The notes under the pieces are model-generated. The model ran no database searches. It worked only from the letters and a program-made list of their open reading frames with translations, and was not told the DNA's origin. Source: Halomonas sp. SSL-5 (lineage in GTDB: Bacteria > Pseudomonadota > Gammaproteobacteria > Pseudomonadales > Halomonadaceae). Taken from it: DNA of 64,000 bases. Where the stretch lies: positions 62,001-126,000 of the forward strand of contig NZ_JAUYWF010000002.1 of assembly GCF_030708455.1 (NCBI RefSeq), read 5' to 3'. Made by a program: the position numbers and the translations under genes. Every line of letters begins with the position of its first letter. Position 1 is the first letter of the stretch. Below are positions 1 through 8,113 of this stretch, in pieces.

Positions 1-1
1 G

Positions 2-550
2 TTGCCGGATGACTGCTGGCTGCTGCTCGACGAGGCCTACCACGACTTCCGCGACGACGCCGATGGCGAGTTCGGCCGCCGGGTACTCCCCGGGGTGGTA
101 CGCCTGCGCACCCTCTCCAAGGCCCACGGCCTCGCCGGGCTGCGTGTCGGCTACGCCATCGCCGCCCCCGAGACCCTGGCGGTGATGATGAAGGTGCGCA
201 TCCACTATGCGGTGTCGACCCTGAGCCAGGCCGCCGCCGAGACCGTGCTGGACCACCCCGCCGAGGTCGATGCCCATGTGGCCGCGGTACGAAGGCGTCG
301 CGAGCGTCTGGCGGCACACCTGGGTGGGCTGGGCGCCGACGTGCTGCCCAGTGCCACCAACTTCGTTGGCATCCGCCTGGCCAGCGCGGCGCTGGCCGGC
401 GAGGTACACAAGGCGCTGCTCGACGAGGGCAAGCTGATCGCCCGCCCCGCCGACCCGTCGCTGGGCCACGTGCTGCGCATCACCGCGGTGGAGGATGCCC
501 TGGTACCCGGCCGGCTGGCCACCCTGGAGAGGGCGCTGGCAACCCCCTGA
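2..550 (+). CDS. HisC-like aminotransferase, 5'-truncated
   Basis: This is the C-terminal part (about 182 residues) of a fold-type I PLP-dependent aminotransferase; the N-terminal half lies outside the window. DEAY near residue 10 supplies the aspartate that contacts the PLP ring. TLSKAHGLAGLRVGY (residues 37-51) holds the Schiff-base lysine, and the C-terminal LRIT motif holds the substrate-carboxylate arginine. The pattern matches histidinol-phosphate aminotransferase and its paralogues, which convert histidinol phosphate and 2-oxoglutarate to imidazole acetol phosphate and glutamate. No other his gene is visible, so a different substrate, for example in aromatic amino acid metabolism, remains possible. 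Confidence 0.85.
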   Translation: MPDDCWLLLDEAYHDFRDDADGEFGRRVLPGVVRLRTLSKAHGLAGLRVGYAIAAPETLAVMMKVRIHYAVSTLSQAAAETVLDHPAEVDAHVAAVRRRRERLAAHLGGLGADVLPSATNFVGIRLASAALAGEVHKALLDEGKLIARPADPSLGHVLRITAVEDALVPGRLATLERALATP

Positions 551-572
551 GCCGGCAGGCCTTTCCGGTACC

Positions 573-764
573 TCAGCAGCGTCCCTTCTTGGCCTGTCCC
601 GGCGGGCAGAAGTATCCGCCACGCGAGCGGGAATGGTAGCCACCGCGATCGTCGTCGATGACGATCAGCGGCTCGGAGCTGATGCGTGCGGGGGTGTAGC
701 TGCAGCCGGCCAGCACGGCCGCCGAGAGAGTCAGGACAACGGGGAACAGCAGGCGCCGGAACAT
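573..764 (-). CDS. Small lipoprotein of unknown function
   Basis: A 63-residue protein with a basic N-terminus (MFRRLL), a hydrophobic segment and a lipobox VLAGC at residues 17-21, so it should be exported by Sec and lipidated on Cys21. The mature part is only about 43 residues, ends in two cysteines and a basic tail (KKGRC) and has no domain I recognise. The start was chosen over a longer frame reaching 920 because GGAGG sits 5-6 bases upstream of this ATG and the signal peptide begins there. It converges on the aminotransferase gene and stands alone. Confidence 0.7.
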   Translation of the reverse strand: MFRRLLFPVVLTLSAAVLAGCSYTPARISSEPLIVIDDDRGGYHSRSRGGYFCPPGQAKKGRC

Positions 765-970
765 GGGATCCTCCTTGAAAGTATCATCAGCGAACGCAGC
801 GCATTCTAGCCAAGCGGGCGCCGACAACACATGTGGAGCATCGGCGACATCGATGTCGCCATCAGGAGACAGTAGCCAGCGGATCGTCACCGGGCGATAG
901 TGACGGCTATTAGCCTGCAAACCGCACCCGCGACCTCAATCACAACGACAACCACGATAACGGAACGACC

Positions 971-2179
971 ATGGATGCCCTGCGCCGCCACTCCCTATTG
1001 ATCATCCTCTTCGGCAGCCTGGTGGTGACCCTGGCCATGGGCCTGCGCCACGGCTTCGGGCTGTTCCTGGAGCCCATGAGCAGCGAGCTGGGCTGGGGCC
1101 GTGGCGTCTTCGCCTTCGCCCTGGCCATCCAGAACCTGCTGTGGGGTCTCTCCCAGCCCTTCGCCGGCGCCCTGGCCGACCGCTTCGGCGCCGCACGCGT
1201 GGTGGTGGTAGGCGGCGCCCTCTATACCCTGGGCCTCGTCTGCATGGGGCTCTCCGACTCGGCGCTGGGCATGAGCCTCTCCGCCGGGGTGCTGATCGGC
1301 CTGGGCCTCTCCGGCACCACCTTCTCGGTGATCCTCGGCGCCGTGGGCCGCGCCGTGGCCCCGGAGAAGCGCAGCATGGCCATGGGCATCGTCAGTGCCG
1401 CCGGCTCCTTCGGCCAGTTCGCCATGCTGCCCGGCACCCTGGGGCTGCTGGGCTGGCTGGGCTGGTCCGCGGCGTTGCTGGCGATGGGCGCCATCGCCGC
1501 GCTGATGCTGCCGCTGGGCGCCCTGCTGCGCGACCGTCCGGCCGCTGCCGCCGCCGGTGACCTGCCGCTGCGTGAGGCGCTCGACGAGGCCGCCGGCCAG
1601 CGTGGCTTCTGGCTGCTCTGCATGGGCTTCTTCGTGTGTGGCTTCCAGGTGGTGTTCATCGGTGTTCACCTGCCCGGCTACCTCTACGACAACGGCATCG
1701 CCGTCCAGGTCGGCAGCACCGTGCTGGCGCTGATCGGCCTGTTCAATATCTTCGGCACCTACGTCGCCGGCTGGCTGGGCGGGCGGTTCTCGAAGCCCCG
1801 TCTGCTGAGTGGGATCTACCTGACCCGGGCGGTGATCATCACCCTCTTCCTGATGGCCCCTCTGAGCCCCACGACCACCTACCTGTTCGGCATCGCCATG
1901 GGGCTGCTGTGGCTCTCCACGGTGCCGCTCACCAACGGCATCGTCGCCTCGGTATTCGGCGTCCAGCACCTCTCGATGCTCGGCGGGATCGTCTTCCTCT
2001 TCCACCAGCTCGGCTCCTTCATGGGCGTCTGGCTCGGCGGCTTCCTCTATGACCTGCAGGGTGACTACGACGTGGTCTGGAAGCTGGCCATCCTGCTCGG
2101 CGTGGTGGCGGCCATGCTGCACTGGTGGATCAGCGAGGCACCGGTGGCGCGCGGCGCCCGCCAGGAGATCGAAGCATGA
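971..2179 (+). CDS. MFS transporter
   Basis: A 402-residue integral membrane protein with about 12 predicted hydrophobic helices. The loop after helix 2 reads GALADRFGAARV, the major facilitator G-x-x-x-D-R-x-G signature. The N-terminal segment (MGLRHGFGLFLEPMS) and the arrangement resemble the MCT/OFA-like subgroup, whose members carry monocarboxylates or small organic anions. The substrate cannot be read from the sequence. The stop codon overlaps the start of a small downstream frame as ATGA. Confidence 0.88.
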   Translation: MDALRRHSLLIILFGSLVVTLAMGLRHGFGLFLEPMSSELGWGRGVFAFALAIQNLLWGLSQPFAGALADRFGAARVVVVGGALYTLGLVCMGLSDSALGMSLSAGVLIGLGLSGTTFSVILGAVGRAVAPEKRSMAMGIVSAAGSFGQFAMLPGTLGLLGWLGWSAALLAMGAIAALMLPLGALLRDRPAAAAAGDLPLREALDEAAGQRGFWLLCMGFFVCGFQVVFIGVHLPGYLYDNGIAVQVGSTVLALIGLFNIFGTYVAGWLGGRFSKPRLLSGIYLTRAVIITLFLMAPLSPTTTYLFGIAMGLLWLSTVPLTNGIVASVFGVQHLSMLGGIVFLFHQLGSFMGVWLGGFLYDLQGDYDVVWKLAILLGVVAAMLHWWISEAPVARGARQEIEA

Positions 2180-2301
2180 GTCGCCAACTGGCCTGGCGGC
2201 TGGCGGCGGCGGCCCTCACCGCGGCCGCCCTGGCGCTGGTATGGTGGGGCTGGCATCGGCTGGACGCCGCCCTGCTGCTGCTCGGCAGCCGGCTCTGCTG
2301 A
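2176..2301 (+). CDS. 41-residue single-pass membrane peptide
   Basis: A short frame of 41 codons starts in the ATGA overlap with the stop codon of the MFS gene, so it would be translated by coupling. It encodes MSRQLAWR, then an alanine/leucine-rich hydrophobic helix, a WWGWHR patch, a second leucine run and a C-terminal cysteine. One transmembrane helix is likely. The exact stop/start overlap and the codon composition suggest a real gene; I recognise no family. It could be an accessory subunit of the transporter or simply a chance frame. Confidence 0.5.
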   Translation: MSRQLAWRLAAAALTAAALALVWWGWHRLDAALLLLGSRLC

Positions 2302-2380
2302 GGCCCTTGCCGGAGCGAGTGACAGGGCGAAAGGGCTGACAGCCACGCCCGTGCGGCAGGCCGGCCGCGGAGGGGGGATC

Positions 2381-3544
2381 ATGCGCTTGCCCGAGGACGA
2401 CATACCGCGCCGCCGCCGGCGCCCGCTATGGGTGCTGCCAAGCCTGCTTCTCGGCATGCTGCTGTCGGGCTGCAGCGCTCTGGAGCGCCAGCATGAGGCC
2501 CTGCTGGTGCTCGGCGACCTGGCCGCCGGCGAGGGGCCGAGCCGGCTGAAGCAGCGTACCCCACCTCCCGAGCGTGAGCGACTCGCCTACGCCGTGGCGG
2601 GACGCGACTACCTGGCGGACCTCTACCGGCCGGAAACATCACGCCGCGGGACCCTGATCCTGGTGCATGGCCTGACCGAGGCGGGCCGGCGCGATCCCCG
2701 CCTGATGGCCCTGGCCCGCTCCCTGGCACGGGCCGGTTTCACCGTGCTGGTGCCCGAGCTGGACGGCCTGCGTGACTTCTCGGTCGGCACTCGCGAGGTG
2801 CAGGGCATCGCCGATGCCATTCGCTACGCCAGCGACGCGCTTGCCACCACCGACGGGGGGCCGGCGCTGGCCGCCATCAGTTTCGCCACGGGTCCGGCGC
2901 TGCTGGCGGCCATGCAGCCGGATACCGCCCACCGGGTACGTTTCGTGATCGCCGTTGGCGGCTATTACGACCTGACCGACCTGCTGCGCTACGCCACCAC
3001 CGGGGAGGATCGGGGTAGCGCCTGCCGCCGGCCGCCTCCGCCCCAGCGCGACGTGCGCTGGGCCGTGCTGCGCAGCCAGCTCCACGCCCTGGAGGATGCC
3101 CAGGACCGGGAGCGCCTGGCGGCCATCGCCCGCGCTCGGCTGGCGGGCGAAGAGGCGGCGGATCCCGACACGAGCGAGCTAAGCCCCGAGGCAATGGCGC
3201 TGTACGCGCTGGTGACCAACCGCGACCCGGCGCGGGTCACGCCGCTGCTCGGGGCGCTACCACCGCCGCTGCTCGCCCAGTTCACGGCGCTGGATCTGGC
3301 GTCTCGGGATCTCGATGCGCTGGAGGCGAGGCTGGTACTGATCCACGGCCCGGACGACCGGGTGATCCCGGTCAGTCACTCGCGGCGGCTGCGCGCCGCC
3401 CTCCCCGCCGGCCAGGCGCGACTCTTCGAGGCCGAGGGGCTCGGCCACGTGGAGGTCTCGGCCAACTGGCGCGACGCCTGGACGCTATGGCGGGCGATCC
3501 ATCATGTGCTCTGGCTGGGCGAGGATGCAGACACGAAGCGGTAG
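2381..3544 (+). CDS. Alpha/beta hydrolase lipoprotein
   Basis: A 387-residue protein with an arginine-rich N-terminus and a lipobox LSGC ending at Cys31, so probably anchored to the inner or outer membrane. The alpha/beta hydrolase features are in order: oxyanion region LILVHGLTEAG near residue 95, nucleophile segment AAISFATG, acid in IHGPDDRVIPVSHS, and catalytic histidine in GLGHVEVS. The nucleophile elbow is AISFA rather than the usual GxSxG, which still keeps the serine. The ATG at 2381 is preferred because a GGAGGGGGG purine tract lies just upstream. Substrate unknown; an esterase or lipase-like role is inferred. Confidence 0.75.
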   Translation: MRLPEDDIPRRRRRPLWVLPSLLLGMLLSGCSALERQHEALLVLGDLAAGEGPSRLKQRTPPPERERLAYAVAGRDYLADLYRPETSRRGTLILVHGLTEAGRRDPRLMALARSLARAGFTVLVPELDGLRDFSVGTREVQGIADAIRYASDALATTDGGPALAAISFATGPALLAAMQPDTAHRVRFVIAVGGYYDLTDLLRYATTGEDRGSACRRPPPPQRDVRWAVLRSQLHALEDAQDRERLAAIARARLAGEEAADPDTSELSPEAMALYALVTNRDPARVTPLLGALPPPLLAQFTALDLASRDLDALEARLVLIHGPDDRVIPVSHSRRLRAALPAGQARLFEAEGLGHVEVSANWRDAWTLWRAIHHVLWLGEDADTKR

Positions 3545-3597
3545 CCGGGTGTGGCCTTCCTGCGGCTCAGACAAGGACACGGAAGCGACGGCGACCC

Positions 3598-4485
3598 TCA
3601 GGCGTTGTAGACCACCCGCCCGAGTTCGCCGATATCGTAGCCGCCCAGCGCCTCGGCGCGCTCGGCGAAGCGTGGCTCCTGGACGAACGCCAGCAGACGC
3701 TGGATCGGCGCTTCGAAGTAGCTGCGCCGACGTAGTGCCAGGTCGAAATGCTCCCGGTGCAGGGGCAGGAAGGTCAGCCCCTGGCGCCTCGCCGCCGCCT
3801 CCACCCCGAGCCCCGCATCCGCTTCGTCCTGGCGTATCGCCAGTGCCAGATCATCCTCCGAGAGTGAGGGGTGGGCCGTGAAATGCAGCCGTGAAGCCTC
3901 CACGCCCGCCTGCTCCAGCAACCAGCTCAGCAGCCGCCCCGCCCCGGCGTCCGGCTGGCGATGGGCGATGCGCACCTCGGGACGCGTTAGATCGGCCAGG
4001 CGGCGAATGCCCAGCGGGTTGCCCGGCGCCAGCAGCAACCCCTGGCGCCGGGTCGCCCAGCGCACCATCACCAGGTCGCGCATCCCGCCCATCCCCAGGG
4101 CCTGGGGTTGGTTGTAGCCACCGCTCGCCGCATCCAGCAGGTGCAGCCCGGCGAGCATCGCCTGGCCCTCCAGCAGCCGTCGCACGCCGTCACCGCTGCC
4201 CTGGCACAGCAGCGCCAGTTGGGAGCCGCTCTCGCGCACCGCCCACTCCAGCAGCGGATCCTGGCTGCCGGCTAGGACCACCGGCACCGGGCGCGCCGTC
4301 GCCTGGTCGCCCTCCAGATGATTCATCAGCCACAGGTCGATGCTGTGGCGCGGAAACAGCAGCTTGCCGGTGACCCGCACGCAGGGGATCGCCCCCTGGC
4401 GCACCAGATCGTAGACCTTGCGCTCCTTGAGGCGCAGGTAGTCGGCCACCTCGGCGGTGGTCAGGTACGTGGCCCTCGATTCCAT
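3598..4485 (-). CDS. DNA-binding regulator with substrate-binding domain
   Basis: A 295-residue protein joining an excisionase/MerR-like helix-turn-helix (YLTTAEVADYLRLKERKVYDL, residues 6-26, then GKLLFPRHSIDLWL) to a periplasmic-binding-protein-like domain (PBP_like, PF12727 type). This architecture is known from regulators that sit beside molybdate and tungstate genes. Here it is divergent from tupBCA, so it probably senses the oxyanion or a molybdopterin-related ligand and controls that operon. The start at 4485 is chosen because AAGGAGAG lies upstream and the helix-turn-helix starts directly after; a longer frame extends to 4656 over the likely promoter region. Confidence 0.8.
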   Translation of the reverse strand: MESRATYLTTAEVADYLRLKERKVYDLVRQGAIPCVRVTGKLLFPRHSIDLWLMNHLEGDQATARPVPVVLAGSQDPLLEWAVRESGSQLALLCQGSGDGVRRLLEGQAMLAGLHLLDAASGGYNQPQALGMGGMRDLVMVRWATRRQGLLLAPGNPLGIRRLADLTRPEVRIAHRQPDAGAGRLLSWLLEQAGVEASRLHFTAHPSLSEDDLALAIRQDEADAGLGVEAAARRQGLTFLPLHREHFDLALRRRSYFEAPIQRLLAFVQEPRFAERAEALGGYDIGELGRVVYNA

Positions 4486-4576
4486 CAGGCTCTCCTTGCT
4501 TGCGCCGCCGGGGCCATCACCCCGGTCACCTCGGCCCTGCTCGAGCGGGAAGGGCAGGGTCCCACTCTCCTCACCT

Positions 4577-4626
4577 ACTGCATATAGCTGTGTCTCACTG
4601 TTTTGATTTCCACACTGCATGCATAT
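4577..4626. promoter_or_regulatory. Candidate tup control region
   Basis: The AT-richer gap between the divergent regulator and tupB holds ACTGCATAT (4577-4585) and a near copy, ACTGCATGCATAT (4614-4626), about 37 bases apart. The second copy contains the palindrome ATGCAT. They are candidate operators for the regulator at 3598-4485. This is suggestive only; I could not place a convincing -35/-10 pair. Confidence 0.3.
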
Positions 4627-4671
4627 TGGAACCTGAGCGCACAAGATGCCAGACAACCAGAGGAGAACTGC

Positions 4672-5376
4672 ATGCCCAGCGACTCCGGTGCCTTCGTCAC
4701 CGCTCTCGACCTTATCCTCGGACTCGATCCCGACCTGCTGAACATCGTGGCCCTGTCGCTGCGGGTATCACTGAGCGCCGTGGCGCTCGCCACCCTGATC
4801 GGCCTGCCGCTGGGCGCGGCGCTGGCGCTGTGGCGCTTCCCCGGCCACGGCGTCCTGGTGGTGGCGCTCAATGCCCTGATGGGGCTGCCCCCGGTAGTGG
4901 CGGGCCTGTGCGTCTACCTGCTGCTGTCCCGCGCCGGCCCGCTGGGGGAGCTGGGCCTGCTGTTCACCCCCACCGCCATGGTGGTGGCCCAGCTGGTGCT
5001 GGTGCTGCCGATCATCGCCGCCCTGGCGCGCCAGCAGGTGGAGGAGCTGCACCAGGAGTATCGCGAGCAGCTCACCTCCCTGGGGCTGTCGCGGCTGCGC
5101 ATGATCCCTACCCTGCTGTGGGACGCACGCCTGGGGCTGGTCACGGTGGTGCTCGCCGGCTTCGGGCGCGCCAGTGCCGAGGTGGGTGCGGTGATGATCG
5201 TGGGTGGCAATATCGATGGCGTCACCCGGGTGATGACCACCGCCATCGTGCTGGAGACCAGCAAGGGCGACCTGCCCCTGGCGCTGGGGCTGGGTATCGT
5301 GCTGCTGGGGCTGGTGGCGCTGGTCAACGCCGGCGCCTATCTGGTGGGCGAGACGTCGCGGAGAAAGCTGGGATGA
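4672..5376 (+). CDS. tupB: Tungstate ABC transporter permease TupB
   Basis: A 234-residue inner-membrane permease with about five or six hydrophobic helices. The cytoplasmic ABC-interaction loop reads EQLTSLGLSRLRMIPTLLW, the EAA-like motif, and the TupB-typical GGNIDGVTRVMTTAI follows. With TupC and TupA it forms a tungstate importer. AGGAGA at 4661-4666 sets the start at 4672 rather than further upstream. The stop overlaps the tupC start (ATGA), so the two are translationally coupled. The order here is tupB-tupC-tupA, with the binding protein last instead of first. Confidence 0.88.
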   Translation: MPSDSGAFVTALDLILGLDPDLLNIVALSLRVSLSAVALATLIGLPLGAALALWRFPGHGVLVVALNALMGLPPVVAGLCVYLLLSRAGPLGELGLLFTPTAMVVAQLVLVLPIIAALARQQVEELHQEYREQLTSLGLSRLRMIPTLLWDARLGLVTVVLAGFGRASAEVGAVMIVGGNIDGVTRVMTTAIVLETSKGDLPLALGLGIVLLGLVALVNAGAYLVGETSRRKLG

Positions 5377-6098
5377 ACGACATGACCACGCTGGCCATCA
5401 CCGAAACACCGGCGCTCGAGCTGCATGGCGTCAGCTTCACTCACCGTGGCCAGCGCCTGCTGGGGCCGCTGGACCTGCGCCTCACCGGCTGCCGGCGCAC
5501 CCTGGTGATGGGCCCCAACGGCGCCGGCAAGAGCCTGCTGATGCGCCTGGCCCACGGCCTGCTGGCCCCCTCCGCGGGCCGGGTGAGCTGGCAGGAGCGC
5601 ACCCCGCGCCAGGCGATGGTCTTCCAGCGCCCGGTGCTGCTCAAGCGCTCGGCGCTCGCCAACCTCACCTACGCCCTGGCGGTGAACGGTACGCCACGCC
5701 CCGAGCGCCGCCCGCACGCCCGCGAGGCACTGGAGCGTTTCGGCCTGGCCGCCCTGGAGAAGCGCCCGGCGCGGGTGCTCTCCGGGGGCGAGCAGCAGCG
5801 CCTGGCCCTGGCCCGTGCCTGGCTGCTCGACCCCGAGGTGCTGTTTCTCGACGAACCCACCTCGGCCCTGGACCCCGCCGCCATCAAGGCGGTGGAGGAT
5901 GCGGTACAGGAGTTCCATCGCCGCGGCACCCGCATCCTGATGAGCAGCCACGACCTGCATCAGGCGCGTCGCCTGGCGGACGAGGTGCTGTTCCTCCATG
6001 CCGGTCGACTGATCGAGCACACCGACGCCACCACCTTCTTCACGGCCCCTGCCTCGAAAGAGGCGCGGGCCTTCATCCGCGGAGAGCTGGTGCTCTAG
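5373..6098 (+). CDS. tupC: Tungstate ABC transporter ATP-binding protein TupC
   Basis: A 241-residue ABC ATPase. Walker A is GPNGAGKS near residues 46-53, the Q-loop segment is MVFQRPVLLKRS, the signature is LSGGEQQ, and Walker B is VLFLDEPTSALD, followed by the switch histidine in MSSHDLHQA. The length is normal for a stand-alone oxyanion-transporter ATPase without a C-terminal regulatory domain. It overlaps tupB by four bases and precedes tupA, which supports assignment to tungstate uptake. It would supply tungsto- or molybdo-cofactor enzymes such as formate dehydrogenase; none is encoded in this window. Confidence 0.88.
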   Translation: MNDMTTLAITETPALELHGVSFTHRGQRLLGPLDLRLTGCRRTLVMGPNGAGKSLLMRLAHGLLAPSAGRVSWQERTPRQAMVFQRPVLLKRSALANLTYALAVNGTPRPERRPHAREALERFGLAALEKRPARVLSGGEQQRLALARAWLLDPEVLFLDEPTSALDPAAIKAVEDAVQEFHRRGTRILMSSHDLHQARRLADEVLFLHAGRLIEHTDATTFFTAPASKEARAFIRGELVL

Positions 6099-6154
6099 CC
6101 CGGCGCTCCGAACCCACCCGGCAACTCTCATCCCGACACAACAAGGAAGCGACC

Positions 6155-6973
6155 ATGCAACACAAGGCACGCATCGCACTCACCGCCATCGGCATCCTGG
6201 GCCTCTCGATGGCCGCCCAGGCCCAGGACGGGGAGAAGTACATCACCCTGGCCTCTACCACCTCCACCGAGGCCTCGGGCCTGTTCGACGCCATCATCCC
6301 TCAGTTCACCGACAAGACCGGCATCGAGGTGCGCGTGGTGGCCGTGGGCACCGGCCAGGCCTTCGAGATCGCCCGGCGTGGCGACGCCGACAGCCTGCTG
6401 GTCCATGACACCGTGGGCGAAGAGCGCTTCGTCGAGGAGGGGTACGGCACCGAGCGTGCCGACGTCATGTACAACGACTTCGTGCTCATCGGCCCCGGCG
6501 GCGACCCGGCCGGCATCGCGGATGCCGAGACCGTCGCCGAGGCGCTGCAGCTGATCGCCGAGGCCGAGGCGCCCTTCGCCTCCCGGGGTGACGACAGCGG
6601 CACCAACCGTGCCGAGCTGCGCCTGTGGGAAGCCGCCGGCGTCGAGGCTGACGGCGAGTGGTACCGCGAGCTCGGCAGCGGCATGGGGCCGACCCTGAAC
6701 ACCGCCGCCGGCATGGACGCCTACGTGATGAGCGACCGCGCCACCTGGGTCGCCTTCGAGAATCCCCAGAATCTCGAACTGCTGTTCGAGGGCGACGAGG
6801 CCCTCTTCAACCAGTACGGCAGCCTCGTGATCTCCGAGGAGCGCCACCCCCACCTCAAGCATGATCTCGCCGGGCAGTGGCACCAGTGGCTGCTCTCCGC
6901 GGAGGGCCAGCAGGCCATCGGTGACTTCACCGTCAACGGCCAGCAGCTGTTCTTCCCCAACGCCGCCGAATAA
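6155..6973 (+). CDS. tupA: Tungstate-binding protein TupA
   Basis: A 272-residue periplasmic binding protein with a Sec signal peptide cleaved near AQA-Q (residue 23). LASTTSTEASGLFD near the mature N-terminus is the TupA hallmark in place of the ModA pattern and contributes anion-binding serines and threonines; SLLVHD and the SRGDDSGTN segment are also family-typical. It delivers tungstate to TupBC. AAGGA at 6143-6147 precedes the ATG. Closely related proteins can also bind molybdate, so specificity is inferred. Confidence 0.9.
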   Translation: MQHKARIALTAIGILGLSMAAQAQDGEKYITLASTTSTEASGLFDAIIPQFTDKTGIEVRVVAVGTGQAFEIARRGDADSLLVHDTVGEERFVEEGYGTERADVMYNDFVLIGPGGDPAGIADAETVAEALQLIAEAEAPFASRGDDSGTNRAELRLWEAAGVEADGEWYRELGSGMGPTLNTAAGMDAYVMSDRATWVAFENPQNLELLFEGDEALFNQYGSLVISEERHPHLKHDLAGQWHQWLLSAEGQQAIGDFTVNGQQLFFPNAAE

Positions 6974-6979
6974 CCCTGC

Positions 6980-7017
6980 GGGGTCAGGCCCTTCAGGATA
7001 CTTGAGGGCCTGACCCC
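6980..7017. terminator. Hairpin between convergent tupA and lysR genes
   Basis: GGGGTCAGGCCCT at 6980-6992 pairs over 13 bases with AGGGCCTGACCCC at 7005-7017. It lies seven bases past the tupA stop and contains the stop codon of the LysR gene (6993-6995). There is no clear U-tract on the plus side. It probably acts as a shared barrier between the two convergent genes. Confidence 0.6.
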
Positions 7018-7991
7018 AGCCCCGGGGGCGCCGCCTGGACCACCTCCAGGCGCCTCAGCAACACCGGTAGCTCATTGCTCAGAAAGCGTGACTCCACGCA
7101 CTCCGCGAGTCGCTGGGCGCCGAAGCCCAGGAAGCCCAGCGCCGCATGGGAGAGGCGGCGGTCGCGGCGCACGATGAACTGCCAGTGACTCTCGATGGGC
7201 AGCCCCTCCACCGGCAGGATCACCAGCTCCGGGTGCTGCGGCGGCAGCACGTGCTCGGAGAGCACCGCCAGCCCCATGCCGGAGGCCACACCGACGCGAA
7301 TCGCCTCGTTGCTGGCCATCTGCAGGGTCGGCCCCAGGGTCAGCCCCTGCTCCTGCAGCCAGCTCTCGAACAGCATCCGCGTGGCCGAGCCCGGCTCGCG
7401 CAGCAGCCAGCGCTCCTCGAGCAGCTCGCTCATGGCGATATGCTCGCGCCCCGCCAGCGGGTGTCCCCGAGGCGCCACCGCCACCAGCGGATTGCGCAGG
7501 AAGCGCCCGGCCAGGGCGTGGGCCAGCGACGGTGGATGGCTGAAGACGTAGAGGTCATCCTCCTGGCGCTCGAAGCGGGTCAGCATCTGGCGGCGATTGC
7601 CGATATGCACCGTGACCTCCACCTCGGGGAAGGCCTGGCTGTAGGGACCGAGCAGCCGCGGCAGCACGTACTGGGCGGTATTGACCAGGGCGATGGAGAA
7701 ACGCCCCCGCTCGCCGCCGCGCAGGGCGGCCAGGTAGTCATCCAGGTCGTCGAAGCGCCCCAGCACCTCGCGGCTGGCACGGTAGAGTTCGCCGCCCGCC
7801 TCGGTGGGCGTCAGCCGCCCCTGCCGGCTTACCAGCAAGGGCTCACCCAGCGTCTCGGCCAGGCGCTTGAGCTGCTGCGAGACGGTGGGCTGGGTCAGGT
7901 GCAGGCGGCGCGCCGCTTCGCTGATCGAGCCGGCGCGTACCACCGCCACATAGACCTGCAGCAGGCGAAACGTCAGGTGTCGGATGTTCAT
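6993..7991 (-). CDS. LysR-family regulator (CbbR/CmpR-like)
   Basis: A 332-residue LysR regulator. The winged helix-turn-helix spans about residues 1-60 (SISEAARRLHLTQPTVSQQLKRL) and is followed by an effector-binding domain. The effector domain resembles those of regulators of carbon fixation and bicarbonate transport. It is divergent from the SbtA-like transporter gene, with a 16-bp palindrome between them, so control of that gene plus autoregulation is likely. The ATG at 7991 places the helix-turn-helix at the usual distance from the N-terminus; another ATG at 8009 would add six residues. Confidence 0.85.
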   Translation of the reverse strand: MNIRHLTFRLLQVYVAVVRAGSISEAARRLHLTQPTVSQQLKRLAETLGEPLLVSRQGRLTPTEAGGELYRASREVLGRFDDLDDYLAALRGGERGRFSIALVNTAQYVLPRLLGPYSQAFPEVEVTVHIGNRRQMLTRFERQEDDLYVFSHPPSLAHALAGRFLRNPLVAVAPRGHPLAGREHIAMSELLEERWLLREPGSATRMLFESWLQEQGLTLGPTLQMASNEAIRVGVASGMGLAVLSEHVLPPQHPELVILPVEGLPIESHWQFIVRRDRRLSHAALGFLGFGAQRLAECVESRFLSNELPVLLRRLEVVQAAPPGLGSGPQVS

Positions 7992-8011
7992 TGCGGGTGA
8001 TTCCAGCATGC

Positions 8012-8027
8012 ATAGATAATTATCTAT
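8012..8027. promoter_or_regulatory. 16-bp perfect palindrome, candidate LysR operator
   Basis: ATAGATAATTATCTAT is a perfect palindrome in the short gap between the divergent LysR gene and the SbtA-like gene. Its AT-richness stands out in GC-rich surroundings. LysR proteins bind interrupted dyads at such divergent promoters, so this is the natural candidate site. Operator function is inferred. Confidence 0.55.
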
Positions 8028-8113
8028 AGTGCATTGCAGAAGAGTTTATTGGAATCAATGGGCGTGGGTCAGCAGAATGCGTGGCGTTTCAACCCGCCAC
8101 CAGAGACCCTCCG

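Noticed and set aside
4486..4656. Longer N-terminus of the tup regulator
   Set aside because: It covers the divergent promoter region and lacks coding character; the helix-turn-helix begins right after the inner ATG.
6980..7017. GGGGTCAGGCCC hairpin as a mobile repeat
   Set aside because: Only one copy is present in the window and it lies exactly between two convergent genes, so a terminator is the simpler reading.
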